A DNA stretch of 64,000 nucleotides from Alphaproteobacteria bacterium (GCA_020632875.1 JACKET010000001.1:938803-1002802), one strand, 5' to 3'. Shown: positions 1-8,347, numbered from the stretch's first letter. Numbers and translations: made by a program. The notes: generated by a model not told the origin, from the letters alone.

Positions 1-30
1 TGCAGCGAGAATCGGTAGCATCCGCGGACT

Positions 31-375
31 CTAGTACACGCGGCAGGCACACTCCTCGACGACGGCGTACGCGTAGGCCTCGAAGCGCGCATCGAAGCCG
101 GCGAGCGCGGCCAGGAAGGCGTCTTCGTGGGTCGCGGCCTCTTCCGGGCCCCAGCTGCACGAATCGACCGCCGGGGTGCACTCCACGAAGCCGGCGGGTT
201 CGTTCGCCCAGCACGACATGCCGGGGACCGCGGCCTCGAGCGCGGCCTCCAGGGCGTCTCCGTCGATCGGGCCCTCCCAGACGGCGCGGAGCATGGCGCC
301 CGAGCAGCCGTGCGGGCCATCGGCAACGGGGTCGGAGTCCTGGGGGGACGAACAGGCGAGGAGGAGGACGAGCAT
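31..375 (-). CDS. small putative lipoprotein of unknown function
   Basis: This encodes 114 residues. The N-terminus (MLVLLLACSS) is a very short hydrophobic stretch followed by a lipobox-like Cys at position 8, so export and lipid anchoring are likely. The mature part holds seven further Cys residues (about positions 24, 55, 66, 73, 109 and 111 among them), which suggests disulfide bonds in the periplasm or at the surface. No known domain is recognised. The ATG at 375 is preferred over longer in-frame extensions because it creates the signal peptide and sits six bases after a TAnnnT box. No Shine-Dalgarno sequence is visible. The gene stands alone, 20 bp after the stop of the next minus-strand gene. 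Confidence 0.7.
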   Translation of the reverse strand: MLVLLLACSSPQDSDPVADGPHGCSGAMLRAVWEGPIDGDALEAALEAAVPGMSCWANEPAGFVECTPAVDSCSWGPEEAATHEDAFLAALAGFDARFEAYAYAVVEECACRVY

Positions 376-381
376 GCCGGG

Positions 382-387
382 AGGATA
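382..387 (-). promoter_or_regulatory. candidate -10 box of a leaderless promoter (TATCCT)
   Basis: On the minus strand TATCCT is followed by six bases and then the ATG at 375. There is no ribosome binding site between them. The spacing would put the transcription start at or next to the start codon. The same arrangement recurs at seven other genes in this window. Confidence 0.4.
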
Positions 388-395
388 CCCGCGGC

Positions 396-938
396 TCAGC
401 CCGTCATGCTCACCGATCGGACGAGGGCCTCGAACTCCGCCTCGACCATGTGCGGCGCGCCGCGCTGCACGATCAGGCTGCACACGAGCAGCGCCTTGCG
501 GCCCTGGACGAACACGAGGCGGCGCTTCTCGGGGATCAGCCGGTGGTGCGAGACGACCTCGGCGCAGGGCGTGCCGTCGGGGTGCTCGAAGGCCTTGTGC
601 TCCGGCGGCCCGTAGGACTCGGACGGCCCGCGGAACAGCAGGTCGTAGGCATCGGCCGCGGCGGGCGCCTGCTTCTCGAAGTCGAAGCCCTTCAGCGCGA
701 CGAAGCACCCGGTGCCGGGCTCCCACTCCCAGTGGCCGACCTCCTTCCAGTGCCGCTCGACCTCGAAGGACAGCGCGGGGCCCATGACCTGGCGCTTCTC
801 GAACACGTGCAGGCGGGAGCCGTCGGCCAGCTCGCCCATGTCGCGCGTGGCGACCTCGCGCACACGGGGCTTCGAAGGGGGCGGCGGAGGCGGGGCCATC
901 GGGATTCCGCCGGGGGTGTAGCGCGAGTCGTCGGACAT
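396..938 (-). CDS. conserved hypothetical cytoplasmic protein
   Basis: This is a 180-residue soluble protein with a proline-rich N-terminus (a run of seven Pro at about 15-21) followed by a mixed alpha/beta region rich in charged residues. No signal peptide or membrane segment is seen, and the family is not recognised. The ATG at 938 is preceded by a good Shine-Dalgarno sequence (GGAGG seven bases upstream), which decides against the longer in-frame extension. The compact fold and the ending (EAEFEALVRSVSMTG) suggest a small stand-alone domain. The 285 bp upstream (939-1223) hold no gene, only a REP-like hairpin. Confidence 0.7.
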   Translation of the reverse strand: MSDDSRYTPGGIPMAPPPPPPSKPRVREVATRDMGELADGSRLHVFEKRQVMGPALSFEVERHWKEVGHWEWEPGTGCFVALKGFDFEKQAPAAADAYDLLFRGPSESYGPPEHKAFEHPDGTPCAEVVSHHRLIPEKRRLVFVQGRKALLVCSLIVQRGAPHMVEAEFEALVRSVSMTG

Positions 939-1016
939 GAGGAGACCTCCCGCCCTCCGCCTATCCGGGAGCGACGGGTGGTCCCGGAGCCTTTCGGGGG
1001 CTTTCGCCACGCCGGG

Positions 1017-1051
1017 GGTGTCCCAATCGGGTCTGACCCGAATTGGACACC
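1017..1051. repeat. REP-like palindrome with GGGTCTGACCC core
   Basis: Two 17-bp arms flank a single central T. The inner part, CGGGTC-T-GACCCG, is perfect; the outer part begins GGTGTCC and ends GGACACC, with two mismatches over the whole arm. It sits in the gap between the P450 stop (1224) and the gene starting at 938. The same core recurs in two hairpins near 48.5 kb. It could act as a terminator for the P450 operon, but it has no T-tract. Confidence 0.6.
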
Positions 1052-1223
1052 TGATTCTCTCGTGTGGGCGGGCGTTTCCGGGAGGCTCTGGCACGATCGG
1101 GACAGGGGGATGTATGGCTCGAATCTGGGATTGTCGAGCGAGAACCTGTCGAATCGATCGTGTGACCGGAAATCTGGGCGGCGTGCTCCTGAACCCGGCG
1201 TTCGCGCTCGGCTCTCGGAGCGC

Positions 1224-2534
1224 TCAGCGCGGGACGAAACGAACGGGCAGCGGATGGGCCGGGCGCAGCGTGACGTGCGGCTGGCCGCGGATCGCGCCGT
1301 CCCACATGGGCTCCATGCGGGCATGGCGTACGAACGCCGCAGTGACCGCCGCGAGCTCGAGCATCGCGAAGTGGTTGCCGACGCACACGCGCCGCCCGCC
1401 GCCGAACGGCACGAACGCGTAGCGGTGCAGACCCGCGAGCGAGCCGTCCATCCAGCGCTCCGGCCGGAACGTGTGGGGGTCGTCGAACCGCCGCGCGTCG
1501 CGGTGGTAGGCCCACAGCGGGAGCAGGATCTGCGTGCCCGCGGGGATGTGCATGCCGCGCAGGTCGAGGTCCTCGACGGGCTCGCGCCCGCTCATCCACG
1601 CCGGGCCGTACATCCGGAGGCTCTCTTCCAGCACGGCCTTCAGCAGCGGCGCCTCGCGGAGGGCCGTGGCCGTGAGCGGGACGCCGGAGAGCTCGTCGTA
1701 CAGGCGGTCCTGGAGGTCGGGGCGCACGGCGAGGCTCGCGAGCACGAACGCGAGGGTCGACGCGCTGGTCTCGTGCCCGGCGACGAAGAGCGTGATGACC
1801 TCGTCGCGGACGTCGCGGTCCGAGAAGGCCTGGCCGTCCTCGTCGCGGACCGCGAGCAGCCGGGCGAGCAGATCGTCCCCACCGGGGCGGGCCCGGCGCT
1901 CGGCGATGAGCTCGTAGACCACGCGGTCGAGGTCGTCGATGGCCCCGCGGTACCGCCGGCGCGCGGCGGTCGGGACCCACTTCGGGAGCAGCGCCTTCGG
2001 GCTCGTCTGGTAGGCGACGAAGTGGTCCTGCCCGGTCTTCAGCGCGTTCTCGACGATGGCGAACCGGTCGCCGAGATCGAGGCCGAACAGCGAGGCCACG
2101 GCGATGCGCATCGCGATGTCGAGCACGAGCGTGTGGAGCTCGGCGGACGACCCCGCCTGGGCGAGGCCCCGCTCGGCCTCGGCGAAGAACGCCGCCGTGT
2201 ACTGCTGGACGGCCGTGGGCGTGAAGCTCGGGGACACGAGGCGGCGGTGGCGCTTCCAGTGCTCGCCTTCGCCGGTCAGCAGGCCCTCGCCGAGCGCCTC
2301 GGCGTGCATCCGGACGACGCGGTGGCGCTTCGAGAGCCGGCCCGGGCCGGTGTACAGGGCCTCGTAGTCGTCGGGGTCGTAGAGGAACACGAACCGGATC
2401 GGGCCGAGGCGTGCCGCCACGCGGTCGCCGTACGTCTCTCGCAGCCAGAGCTGGAACCCCAGCCGGTCGCGCGAGAAGCGACGCAGGGCGCGTGCGAGCC
2501 CGATGCCGCGGGGCCCCGGGAGGGTCGAGGTCAC
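1224..2534 (-). CDS. cytochrome P450 monooxygenase
   Basis: This 436-residue protein has the length and all key motifs of a bacterial class P450. These are the oxygen-binding I-helix motif AGHETS (252-257), the K-helix ExxR pair (E304, R307), the PERW-like meander (about 358-361) and the haem loop FGGGRRVCVG with the thiolate Cys at 384. It should insert oxygen into a hydrophobic substrate, using electrons from an unlinked ferredoxin or flavodoxin system; none is encoded nearby. There is no N-terminal membrane anchor, so it is probably soluble. The start is GTG at 2534, which overlaps the stop of the preceding TPR gene as GTGA, indicating translational coupling. The substrate is unknown, and there is no polyketide, peptide or terpene cluster around it. 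Confidence 0.93.
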   Translation of the reverse strand: MTSTLPGPRGIGLARALRRFSRDRLGFQLWLRETYGDRVAARLGPIRFVFLYDPDDYEALYTGPGRLSKRHRVVRMHAEALGEGLLTGEGEHWKRHRRLVSPSFTPTAVQQYTAAFFAEAERGLAQAGSSAELHTLVLDIAMRIAVASLFGLDLGDRFAIVENALKTGQDHFVAYQTSPKALLPKWVPTAARRRYRGAIDDLDRVVYELIAERRARPGGDDLLARLLAVRDEDGQAFSDRDVRDEVITLFVAGHETSASTLAFVLASLAVRPDLQDRLYDELSGVPLTATALREAPLLKAVLEESLRMYGPAWMSGREPVEDLDLRGMHIPAGTQILLPLWAYHRDARRFDDPHTFRPERWMDGSLAGLHRYAFVPFGGGRRVCVGNHFAMLELAAVTAAFVRHARMEPMWDGAIRGQPHVTLRPAHPLPVRFVPR

Positions 2535-2848
2535 TCGAGGGCCGCCAGGGCCGACTCGATCTCGCCGATCGAGCGCTTCGCCTCGGCGTCGGTGGCGTCG
2601 GCGAGGACCTCGAGCCCACGCTGCCACGTGGCGATTGCGCGGTCTTCGTCGCCCGCCTCCTCGAACAGGGCGCCGTACTGGAACCAGCCCGCGCCGCTGT
2701 GGGGATGCACGGCGAGCAGCGCCTCGAAGGCCTGCTCCGCCTCGTCGAGCGCACCGGACTTCTTCAGCTCGAGGGCGACGCCGTACAGGGCGAGGCGGTC
2801 GCCCGGCTTCTTCTCGAGCCAGGCGCGGTAGTGATCGAGGGTGCTCAC
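2531..2848 (-). CDS. small tetratricopeptide-repeat protein
   Basis: This is a 105-residue soluble helical protein containing about two TPR units (residues 18-50 and 54-87), with the usual Ala/Gly/Tyr spacing of helix A and helix B. TPRs bind other proteins. No catalytic residue is seen. The GTG start at 2848 overlaps the stop of the upstream dihaem lipoprotein gene as GTGA, and its own stop overlaps the P450 start in the same way. The three genes are therefore almost certainly one translationally coupled unit. A role as adaptor between the membrane cytochrome-like protein and the P450 is possible but is inference from position only. Confidence 0.85.
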   Translation of the reverse strand: MSTLDHYRAWLEKKPGDRLALYGVALELKKSGALDEAEQAFEALLAVHPHSGAGWFQYGALFEEAGDEDRAIATWQRGLEVLADATDAEAKRSIGEIESALAALE

Positions 2849-4872
2849 AGGGACCTCACGTAGTCGGCGAGGAGGGTGACCTCCGCGGGGTCGGCGGGCG
2901 CGTCGACGTGTGCGGAGATGGCGTCTTCGAGGGTCGCCGCGCTGCCGTCGTGGAGGTACGGCGCGGTGTCCCAGGCCCCGAGGAGGGTCGGCGTGTCGAT
3001 GCCATCCAGCGGACCGCCGAGTCGCTGCCCGCTGGCGGCGGTCAGGGTGCCCACGTCGTGCCGCACGTCGAGTGCGCTGTCGGTGAACAGGGGCGGTGGG
3101 TGGCAGGTCTCGCAGCCCGAGGCCGCGAACAGCGCGTCTCCGCCGGGCGGAGCGGGGTAGGGGCTCGCGGGCGTCTGGTCGAGGGAAGCGACGTAGGCCG
3201 CGAGCGCGTCGAGGTCGGCGGAGAGCCCGGCCTTCGGGGGCCCGAGCGGGGTGTCGGCCTGGGCGAACTGGGCGTCGGTCATCAGCCCGGTGCCCTGGAA
3301 CGGCCCGCGGATGTCGTGCTCGAAGTCCTGGATCTCGTCGAAGTTGCCGGTCCAGTGGACGGGGCCCATGCCCGTGCCCGCGCGGCCCAGCAGCGTGGTG
3401 GTGTTGCGGAGGCCCTCGCCGCGGCCGGTGAAGTCCCAGACCTGGCCGTCGTGATCGCCGTCCGGGTGGCACACGGAGCAGCTGACGTAGCCACTCATCG
3501 CGATGCGGGTGTCGCGGGCGTCGTTGAACAGGCGCTTCCCGAGCAGCACGTCGGGTGCGAGGGGCTCGACGTCGACGGTGGGCCAGCTCCACAGGAGCGG
3601 GGAGACCACGAGATCCGTCACGTCGTAGGCGCGGATCTCGCGATCGAGCGCGGCGTTCACGTAGAGGGTCCCGCCATCGGGGGACAGCAGGAGACCGTCC
3701 ACCCCGCGACCCACGTCGAGCAGGCTGCCCGTGAGCTCGCCCGTGAAGGCGTCGAGGACGAGGATCGTGTGCGTGGCGGGGAACGCGACGTACAGCAGGT
3801 TCCCCAGCGGGCTCGCGACCATCGGGCCGGCGTGGCCCTGATCGTCGAGCTGCCGACGGAAGCGTCGCGCTCCCGTGGGGACGTCGACAGCGCTCACGAA
3901 GGCCCGCACGGTCGTCTCGAACGTGAGGTCCTGCCCGTCGCGGTAGGTGCCGCGGGCGGTGTTGGAGAGGGTGCCCGACACGAACACGGTGTCGCCGTCG
4001 GGGCTCGCGGCGAGCGTGAGCAGGTTCGGCACGCCGCGGTTGCCGGTGTCGCTGTCGGGGCCGGTGTCGTAGGGGAGGGGGAGGACGCCGTCGGGACCGT
4101 AAAGCACGCCCCCGTCCGCGGGGCTGCGGAACCGCGCGGCCACCGGGCCGTCGGTGCCCTCGACGAGGGAGCGGGGGTCGGGGCCCACGTCGGTCAGCGT
4201 GACCTCGACGTCGTTGCGGATGCGCGCGATCTGCCCCGTGGCGGCGAGGGTCACGAGCCAGTCCCCGTCGCGGTGGAGCAGCGCCGAAGGCCGGCTGTGC
4301 GCGGGCAGCGGGACCTCCTGCACGAGGTTCGGGCCGTAGGGGAAGTGCACGAGCTTCGGCGCGTCCCCGCCGCAGAGCACGCTCACACGCGGCAGGACGG
4401 TCAGGCCGACGGGCTCGCTCCCATCGAGGCACGCGACGATGGGCACGCTCGCGTCGGCGCTCGCCGTGAACAGCACGTTCGCGTCCTTCACGAGCCCCCA
4501 CACGCGGCCCTCGGGGTCGAGGGCGAGGGTCCCCGCGGTCGCGGGTGGCACCTCGGCGAGCCGGGGATGGACGGTGACGCGGATGCTCGCCGTGCGGGTC
4601 GAGCCGTCCTCACCGGTCACCCGCAGCACGGCCGTGCGGTTCCCGGGCGTCGTGTAGATGTGCGTGGGCGCGCGGGTCGCGTAGGTCGTGCCGTCCCCGG
4701 CGTCCCACAGGTACTCCACGGCGCCCGTCGACGCAGAGCCGTCGAGCTTCACGGCCACCCCCACGGGCACGGTGCGCGCGGGGCCGGCGTCTGCGACGAG
4801 CTCGACGGGGTCGGGCCGATCGGGGTTCGGGGTCGTGCAGGCGAGCAGGGCGCCGAGGGCGAGTGGGGACAC
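2845..4872 (-). CDS. lipoprotein with PKD domain, beta-propeller and dihaem cytochrome c peroxidase-like domain
   Basis: This is 675 residues. The N-terminus carries a short signal with lipobox Cys at about position 12 (GALLACTT). A PKD-like domain follows (about 35-105, with the typical DAGDGT and THIYTTPG segments). Then comes a region of WD/NHL-type beta-propeller repeats (about 115-425), and finally a di-haem cytochrome c peroxidase/MauG-like domain with two CxxCH haem sites (465-469 and 587-591). Such proteins act on the outer side of the membrane in electron transfer or peroxide reduction. The GTG start at 4872 has a GGAG sequence upstream. The gene lies 12 bp after bpt, and its stop overlaps the TPR gene. 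The combination of domains is known in Myxococcota; the substrate is unknown. Confidence 0.85.
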   Translation of the reverse strand: MSPLALGALLACTTPNPDRPDPVELVADAGPARTVPVGVAVKLDGSASTGAVEYLWDAGDGTTYATRAPTHIYTTPGNRTAVLRVTGEDGSTRTASIRVTVHPRLAEVPPATAGTLALDPEGRVWGLVKDANVLFTASADASVPIVACLDGSEPVGLTVLPRVSVLCGGDAPKLVHFPYGPNLVQEVPLPAHSRPSALLHRDGDWLVTLAATGQIARIRNDVEVTLTDVGPDPRSLVEGTDGPVAARFRSPADGGVLYGPDGVLPLPYDTGPDSDTGNRGVPNLLTLAASPDGDTVFVSGTLSNTARGTYRDGQDLTFETTVRAFVSAVDVPTGARRFRRQLDDQGHAGPMVASPLGNLLYVAFPATHTILVLDAFTGELTGSLLDVGRGVDGLLLSPDGGTLYVNAALDREIRAYDVTDLVVSPLLWSWPTVDVEPLAPDVLLGKRLFNDARDTRIAMSGYVSCSVCHPDGDHDGQVWDFTGRGEGLRNTTTLLGRAGTGMGPVHWTGNFDEIQDFEHDIRGPFQGTGLMTDAQFAQADTPLGPPKAGLSADLDALAAYVASLDQTPASPYPAPPGGDALFAASGCETCHPPPLFTDSALDVRHDVGTLTAASGQRLGGPLDGIDTPTLLGAWDTAPYLHDGSAATLEDAISAHVDAPADPAEVTLLADYVRSL

Positions 4873-4884
4873 GGTGGCTCCGCG

Positions 4885-5589
4885 CTACCCGACCCTCCGC
4901 CAGTCGCCGTCGAACAGGCGCTCGTGGGGTCGGTACTGCGCCTTGTAGTTGAGGTGCGCGCAGTCGCCCACATACAACCCCAGGTACAGGAAGTCGCGCC
5001 CGGTACGCCGGCAGAGCTCGATCTCCTGCAACACGCTGTAGACGCCCGGCGACAGCTTCCCGAGCGCGGGATCCGGGTCGAAGTAGAAGTACACGGACGA
5101 CATCGACCTCTCGCCGAGATCGACGATGCCCACGCCGACCAGGCGGTCTTCGAAGAAGTACCGCATCTCCATCGTGGGGAAGCAGCTGTGGACGAGCCAC
5201 GAGGTGTACCCGATGGCGGTCATCTCGGTGTCATCCGTGGCGACGAGATCGCGCTGCTTCTTGTGGCGATTGAACAGCGCGAGCTTCTCGGTCGAGAAGG
5301 TGGGCGGGCCGTACTCGATGCGACCGGCCTCGCCCCAGCGGTTCAGGACGCGGCGCTGCGACTTGCTGGGCGCGAAGTCGGCGACGGGGATGCGGAGGCC
5401 CTCGCAGGCCGTGCAGGTCGGGCAGGCCGTGCGGTACAGGCAGGCGCCGACGCGGCGCTCGGCGTTCGCGAAGCGCTGGTCGGCCTCGGCGAGCGTGAGC
5501 CTGCGCAGCTGCCGGTACAGCGGCATGCGCGCGATCTGCCCCTCGCGGTACGGGCAGCGCTGGAGGCCGTCGTAGACCAGCTTCTGCAT
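4885..5589 (-). CDS. bpt: Bpt-type aminoacyl-tRNA-protein transferase (aspartate/glutamate leucyltransferase family)
   Basis: This 234-residue protein matches the arginyl/leucyl-tRNA-protein transferase (ATE/Bpt) family. It has the N-terminal Cys-x-Tyr segment (CPYREG), the paired-Cys motif CPTCTAC near residues 54-60, the following RIPVADFAPSKSQRR signature, and the C-terminal SSVYFYFDP and YLGLYVGDCAHLNYKAQY blocks. The enzyme transfers an amino acid from aminoacyl-tRNA to the N-terminus of proteins, marking them for ClpAP-type degradation (N-degron pathway). The ATG at 5589 has no Shine-Dalgarno sequence but has TATGAT six bases upstream. It is the first gene of the run that continues through the dihaem lipoprotein, TPR protein and P450. 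Confidence 0.88.
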   Translation of the reverse strand: MQKLVYDGLQRCPYREGQIARMPLYRQLRRLTLAEADQRFANAERRVGACLYRTACPTCTACEGLRIPVADFAPSKSQRRVLNRWGEAGRIEYGPPTFSTEKLALFNRHKKQRDLVATDDTEMTAIGYTSWLVHSCFPTMEMRYFFEDRLVGVGIVDLGERSMSSVYFYFDPDPALGKLSPGVYSVLQEIELCRRTGRDFLYLGLYVGDCAHLNYKAQYRPHERLFDGDWRRVG

Positions 5590-5595
5590 GCAGGG

Positions 5596-5601
5596 ATCAT
5601 A
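5596..5601 (-). promoter_or_regulatory. candidate -10 box of a leaderless promoter (TATGAT)
   Basis: TATGAT on the minus strand stands six bases before the bpt ATG, with no ribosome binding site between. It abuts the inverted repeat 5603-5624 that ends the upstream gene. Confidence 0.45.
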
Positions 5602-5602
5602 G

Positions 5603-5624
5603 CGCGCCCGTCCTGGGGGGCGCG
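5603..5624 (-). terminator. GC-rich inverted repeat, possible terminator
   Basis: The arms CGCGCCC and GGGCGCG are separated by eight bases, four bases after the stop of the gene at 5629-6339. It has no T-run, so intrinsic termination is uncertain, but the placement between a stop codon and the next promoter fits. Confidence 0.4.
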
Positions 5625-5628
5625 GGAA

Positions 5629-6339
5629 TCACGACGCGTTGCGCGCGGCCTCGGGCGGAGCGAGCTGGCCGTCGAGCCACCCGAGCACCTGGCCGCGCCG
5701 CATGGGCCCGATCTGGTTCAGGACCACGGCGGCGAGGACGAGGATCGACGGGTGCGAGTCGAGCGGATCGGCCGAGAGCAGTGTGCGGAGGTTGCCGAAG
5801 CACTGCGTGAGCCGGCGGTCGCCCTGGTGCTGGAGGCTCGCGACGACCCAGTCGTGCAGCACCAGCGCCGGGCCGAACGGGCGGTTCTCGAGCATCGCGT
5901 GCACGGCTTCGGCGGCGCTCTCGACGTCGTCGAGGAACAGGCGGAGCAGCGTCCAGCGCAGCAGGCAGACCTCGCTGTCGGCGATGCGCGGCGTGCCCAT
6001 GCCCCAACCCATCCACAGCGAGACGGCGCCGTCCACGGCGGCCGAGACGTGCGGACGCATCACGGACAGCACTATGGCGGCGGTCGACAGCCGCAGGCGC
6101 TCCGACGGCGGCGCGGTGTCGATGGTCTCGTCCTCGACGAGCAGCAGCGCCCCGACCATGTAGTCGGCGAGCGGCTCGGCCCACTCGGGCATCTCGCGCC
6201 CGCCGCGGCTCGCGAGGATGGCGATGGCCAGCGCCTCGCCGGCAGCCTTGAACGCACCGACCTTGTCGCCGAAGCGGAGCTGGATCATCAGCCGGGCCAT
6301 CAGGCGGGGGTCGGGGAGTCGAGCGGTGTAGGGGTCCAT
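5629..6339 (-). CDS. hypothetical protein, helical, possibly membrane-associated
   Basis: This encodes 236 residues, mostly predicted helix, with several moderately hydrophobic stretches (about 38-44, 84-100 and 215-222) but no clear signal peptide. The family is not recognised. The ATG at 6339 has a good GAGG Shine-Dalgarno sequence. The repeated Leu/Ala helices could be a TPR-like or HEAT-like solenoid, but no periodic motif is clear enough to name. The gene is separated from bpt by a GC-rich hairpin, so it is probably transcribed on its own. The non-coding repeat island lies directly upstream. Confidence 0.7.
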   Translation of the reverse strand: MDPYTARLPDPRLMARLMIQLRFGDKVGAFKAAGEALAIAILASRGGREMPEWAEPLADYMVGALLLVEDETIDTAPPSERLRLSTAAIVLSVMRPHVSAAVDGAVSLWMGWGMGTPRIADSEVCLLRWTLLRLFLDDVESAAEAVHAMLENRPFGPALVLHDWVVASLQHQGDRRLTQCFGNLRTLLSADPLDSHPSILVLAAVVLNQIGPMRRGQVLGWLDGQLAPPEAARNAS

Positions 6340-6605
6340 GCAGCCCTCCTCGTCACCATGACAACCACCGTACGGAAGAGGGTCTCCGGATCTTTGTCCG
6401 AGGTTGTCTCCCGATGTCTACCAGTTGGTCGGCGCTTCGCGCCTCGCAGGGGCTCTGCCCCTGCATCCCCGCCGGGGCTACGCCCCGGACCCCGACAATG
6501 GGTGGTGGGCGGGTCTTGGCTTTGTCGGGGCCCGGCTGGTCGTTGCGGGAGCTCGGCTTCTTCCTGCCCCGATCGGGTCACGGGGGCGGAGGGGCGGGCG
6601 GGATC

Positions 6606-7271
6606 CGTCTCACGCGGATGACGCAGACGGGAGCCGAGTCGATCGGGAGAGCGGTGGTCCTCCCCGTCATGCACGTCTGCCTGCTCTGGTGAGCTCCGAA
6701 GTCGATCCGGTGGCAGGTGCCTGCTCTGGTGAGCTCCGGCGTCGATCCGGTGGCAGGACCCTGCAGCCCGAAACGCCCGCCTGCTCTGGTGAGTCCCGAT
6801 TCCAGTCCGTCGGGAGGCCCTCCCTGTCGACCCGAACACGGAGGCGTTCCTCGAGACACCCGGACACGTTGGCCCTCGACGGTCCGGGGACACGACGACG
6901 CTCGGCCCGCGACAGCCTCGTTTCTGCGTCATCCGCGTCCATCTGCGTCATCTGTGTGAGGTCGGGTCCCGACCCGGCGCGCGTCCGCCTGCTCTGGTGA
7001 GCTCCGAAGTCGATCCGGTAAAAGGACCCTGCAGCCCGAAACGCCCGCCTGCTCTGGTGAGTCCCGATTCCAGTCCGTGGGGAGGCCCTCCCTGTCGACC
7101 CGAACACGGAGGCGTTCCTCGAGACTCCCGGACGCTGCGCGTGGACGTTGGCCCTCGCCGGCGTCCGGGGACACGACGACGCTCGGCCCGCGACAGCCTC
7201 GTTTCTGCGTCATCCGCGTCCATCTGCGTCATCTGCGTGAGGTCCGGTCCCGACCCGGCGCGCGTCCGTCT
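6606..7271. repeat. intergenic repeat island A (composite MITE-like element, two tandem units)
   Basis: The gap 6340-7273 holds no supportable gene. Its first part (6420-6600) is GC-rich unique sequence with local inverted repeats. From about 6606 it becomes a member of the dispersed element family. It has a degenerate left end (TCACGCGGATGACGCAG near 6609), five copies of the core CTGCTCTGGTGA (at 6681, 6721, 6781, 6989 and 7049), and two right ends built on the reversed CGCAGATGACGCAG motif (about 6925-6960 and 7200-7242). The right edge is within a few bases of the stop codon of the serine hydrolase gene. Short in-frame stretches cross it but show no start signals and shift frame between copies. 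Confidence 0.8.
6989..7271. repeat. second copy of a ~285-bp direct duplication inside island A
   Basis: This segment repeats 6721-6987 nearly base for base: core, CAGCCCGAAACGCCCG, second core, a block ending in the CCTCGAGAC region, then the block with the reversed CGCAGATGACGCAG motif. The copies differ by a few substitutions and by a short insertion around 7135-7160. High identity implies a recent tandem duplication. Confidence 0.75.
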
Positions 7272-7273
7272 GC

Positions 7274-8347
7274 TCAGCGCTCCCCGAGGATCCGGGACAG
7301 GAGCTCCGCGTCCTCGAACCCGCGTCCACCGTCCCCGAGCCGGACGATCACCAGGTCCTCGCTCGGGATGACGTACAGCCGCTGGTCGTCGTGCCCCGCC
7401 GCCGCGACGAGGTCGGCGGGACCCTCGTTCCAGATGATCCGACCGTCCTCCTCGAGGCGGGACTCCGACACGAGCTCGACGTCGTCGTCCACGTCCTCGT
7501 TGAGCCACCACGTGCGGCCGTACGCGGGATTCGCGTCGGAACCCACGAAGCAGGAGTGCAGCCCACCCTCCGGGAGCACGCGCTGGCCGAGGAATTCGCC
7601 GTCGTCCCGCGCGAGGACGCCGTACTTCGCCCACTCGTTCACGGTGGTCCACGCGCCCTGGGAGAGCTGCGGGTTCCCGGCCGGATCGCGCGCCCAGCCC
7701 GCCGTCTTCAGGCCGATGGGGTCGAGCACGCGCTCCTCCAGGTACGCGAGCGGGTCGCCGTCGAGCTTGCGCGTGACGAGCTCGCCGAAGACGTTGAAGT
7801 GGGACGGGCCGTAGTCGAAGACCTCGCCGGGCGCGGTCTTCCACGACTGCTCGATCGCGTAGGCGTACTTGTCCTCGATGCGCTGGTCGACGAGACCCGC
7901 GTCGAGCGTGAGCGCGAGCGGCTGGCGCATGCCGCTGGTGAGGTGGAGCAGGTGGTCGGTCGTGAGGGCGTCGGCCGCGTCGGGCAGCTCGGGGATCGTG
8001 TCGCGGACGCGCTCGTCGGCGGTGAGCAGACCGTCGGCCTCCGCGGCGACGAACAGGGCGCAGGTGAAGGACTTGGTGCCGCTGAACAGGTGGTGCGGCT
8101 CGTCGAGGCCGTGGCCGTTCTGCCCGGTCTCGAACACGACCTCGTCGCCCTCCAGGATCATGAGCGCCCAGCCGCGGTGGGCCTCGGAGTAGGCCGCGGC
8201 CTCCTCGTACCGGGCGAGGGTGTCGCCGGTCGCGAGGTTCCGCGCGAAGGTGTCGTCCACCGGGATCGGGTCGGTGAACGCCATGCGCTCACGGCATCCA
8301 CAGCCCACGGCGGCGAGCACGGCGAGGCAGGCGAGCGGGCGATTCAT
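7274..8347 (-). CDS. serine hydrolase, beta-lactamase/class C penicillin-binding family, exported
   Basis: This 357-residue protein begins with a signal peptide ending at a probable lipobox (AVGC, Cys 16). The SxxK nucleophile motif is SGTK (S89, K92), within LFSGTKSFTCALF. The second active-site Tyr is probably Y179 in FDYGPSHFNVFGEL, the usual place of the YxN motif. The family includes class C beta-lactamases, D-aminopeptidases and esterases (EstB-like). Substrate cannot be told, and an esterase or peptidase is as likely as a beta-lactamase. The ATG at 8347 has a GGAGG site, which rules out the longer in-frame extension. The gene is divergent from the FemAB-like gene across 74 bp, and its 3' end touches repeat island A. 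Confidence 0.85.
   Translation of the reverse strand: MNRPLACLAVLAAVGCGCRERMAFTDPIPVDDTFARNLATGDTLARYEEAAAYSEAHRGWALMILEGDEVVFETGQNGHGLDEPHHLFSGTKSFTCALFVAAEADGLLTADERVRDTIPELPDAADALTTDHLLHLTSGMRQPLALTLDAGLVDQRIEDKYAYAIEQSWKTAPGEVFDYGPSHFNVFGELVTRKLDGDPLAYLEERVLDPIGLKTAGWARDPAGNPQLSQGAWTTVNEWAKYGVLARDDGEFLGQRVLPEGGLHSCFVGSDANPAYGRTWWLNEDVDDDVELVSESRLEEDGRIIWNEGPADLVAAAGHDDQRLYVIPSEDLVIVRLGDGGRGFEDAELLSRILGER

Noticed and set aside
1224..2534. A biosynthetic gene cluster around the P450
   Set aside because: Neighbours are a TPR protein, an exported cytochrome-like protein and a protein transferase. No polyketide, peptide or terpene synthase gene is nearby.
2503..6621. A plus-strand open frame of about 1370 codons opposite the bpt-P450 run
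   Set aside because: It is antisense to four well-supported genes and has no recognisable domain; stop codons are rare on both strands at this GC content.
6340..7273. Insertion sequence in island A
   Set aside because: Inverted ends are present but there is no transposase open frame and no room for one.
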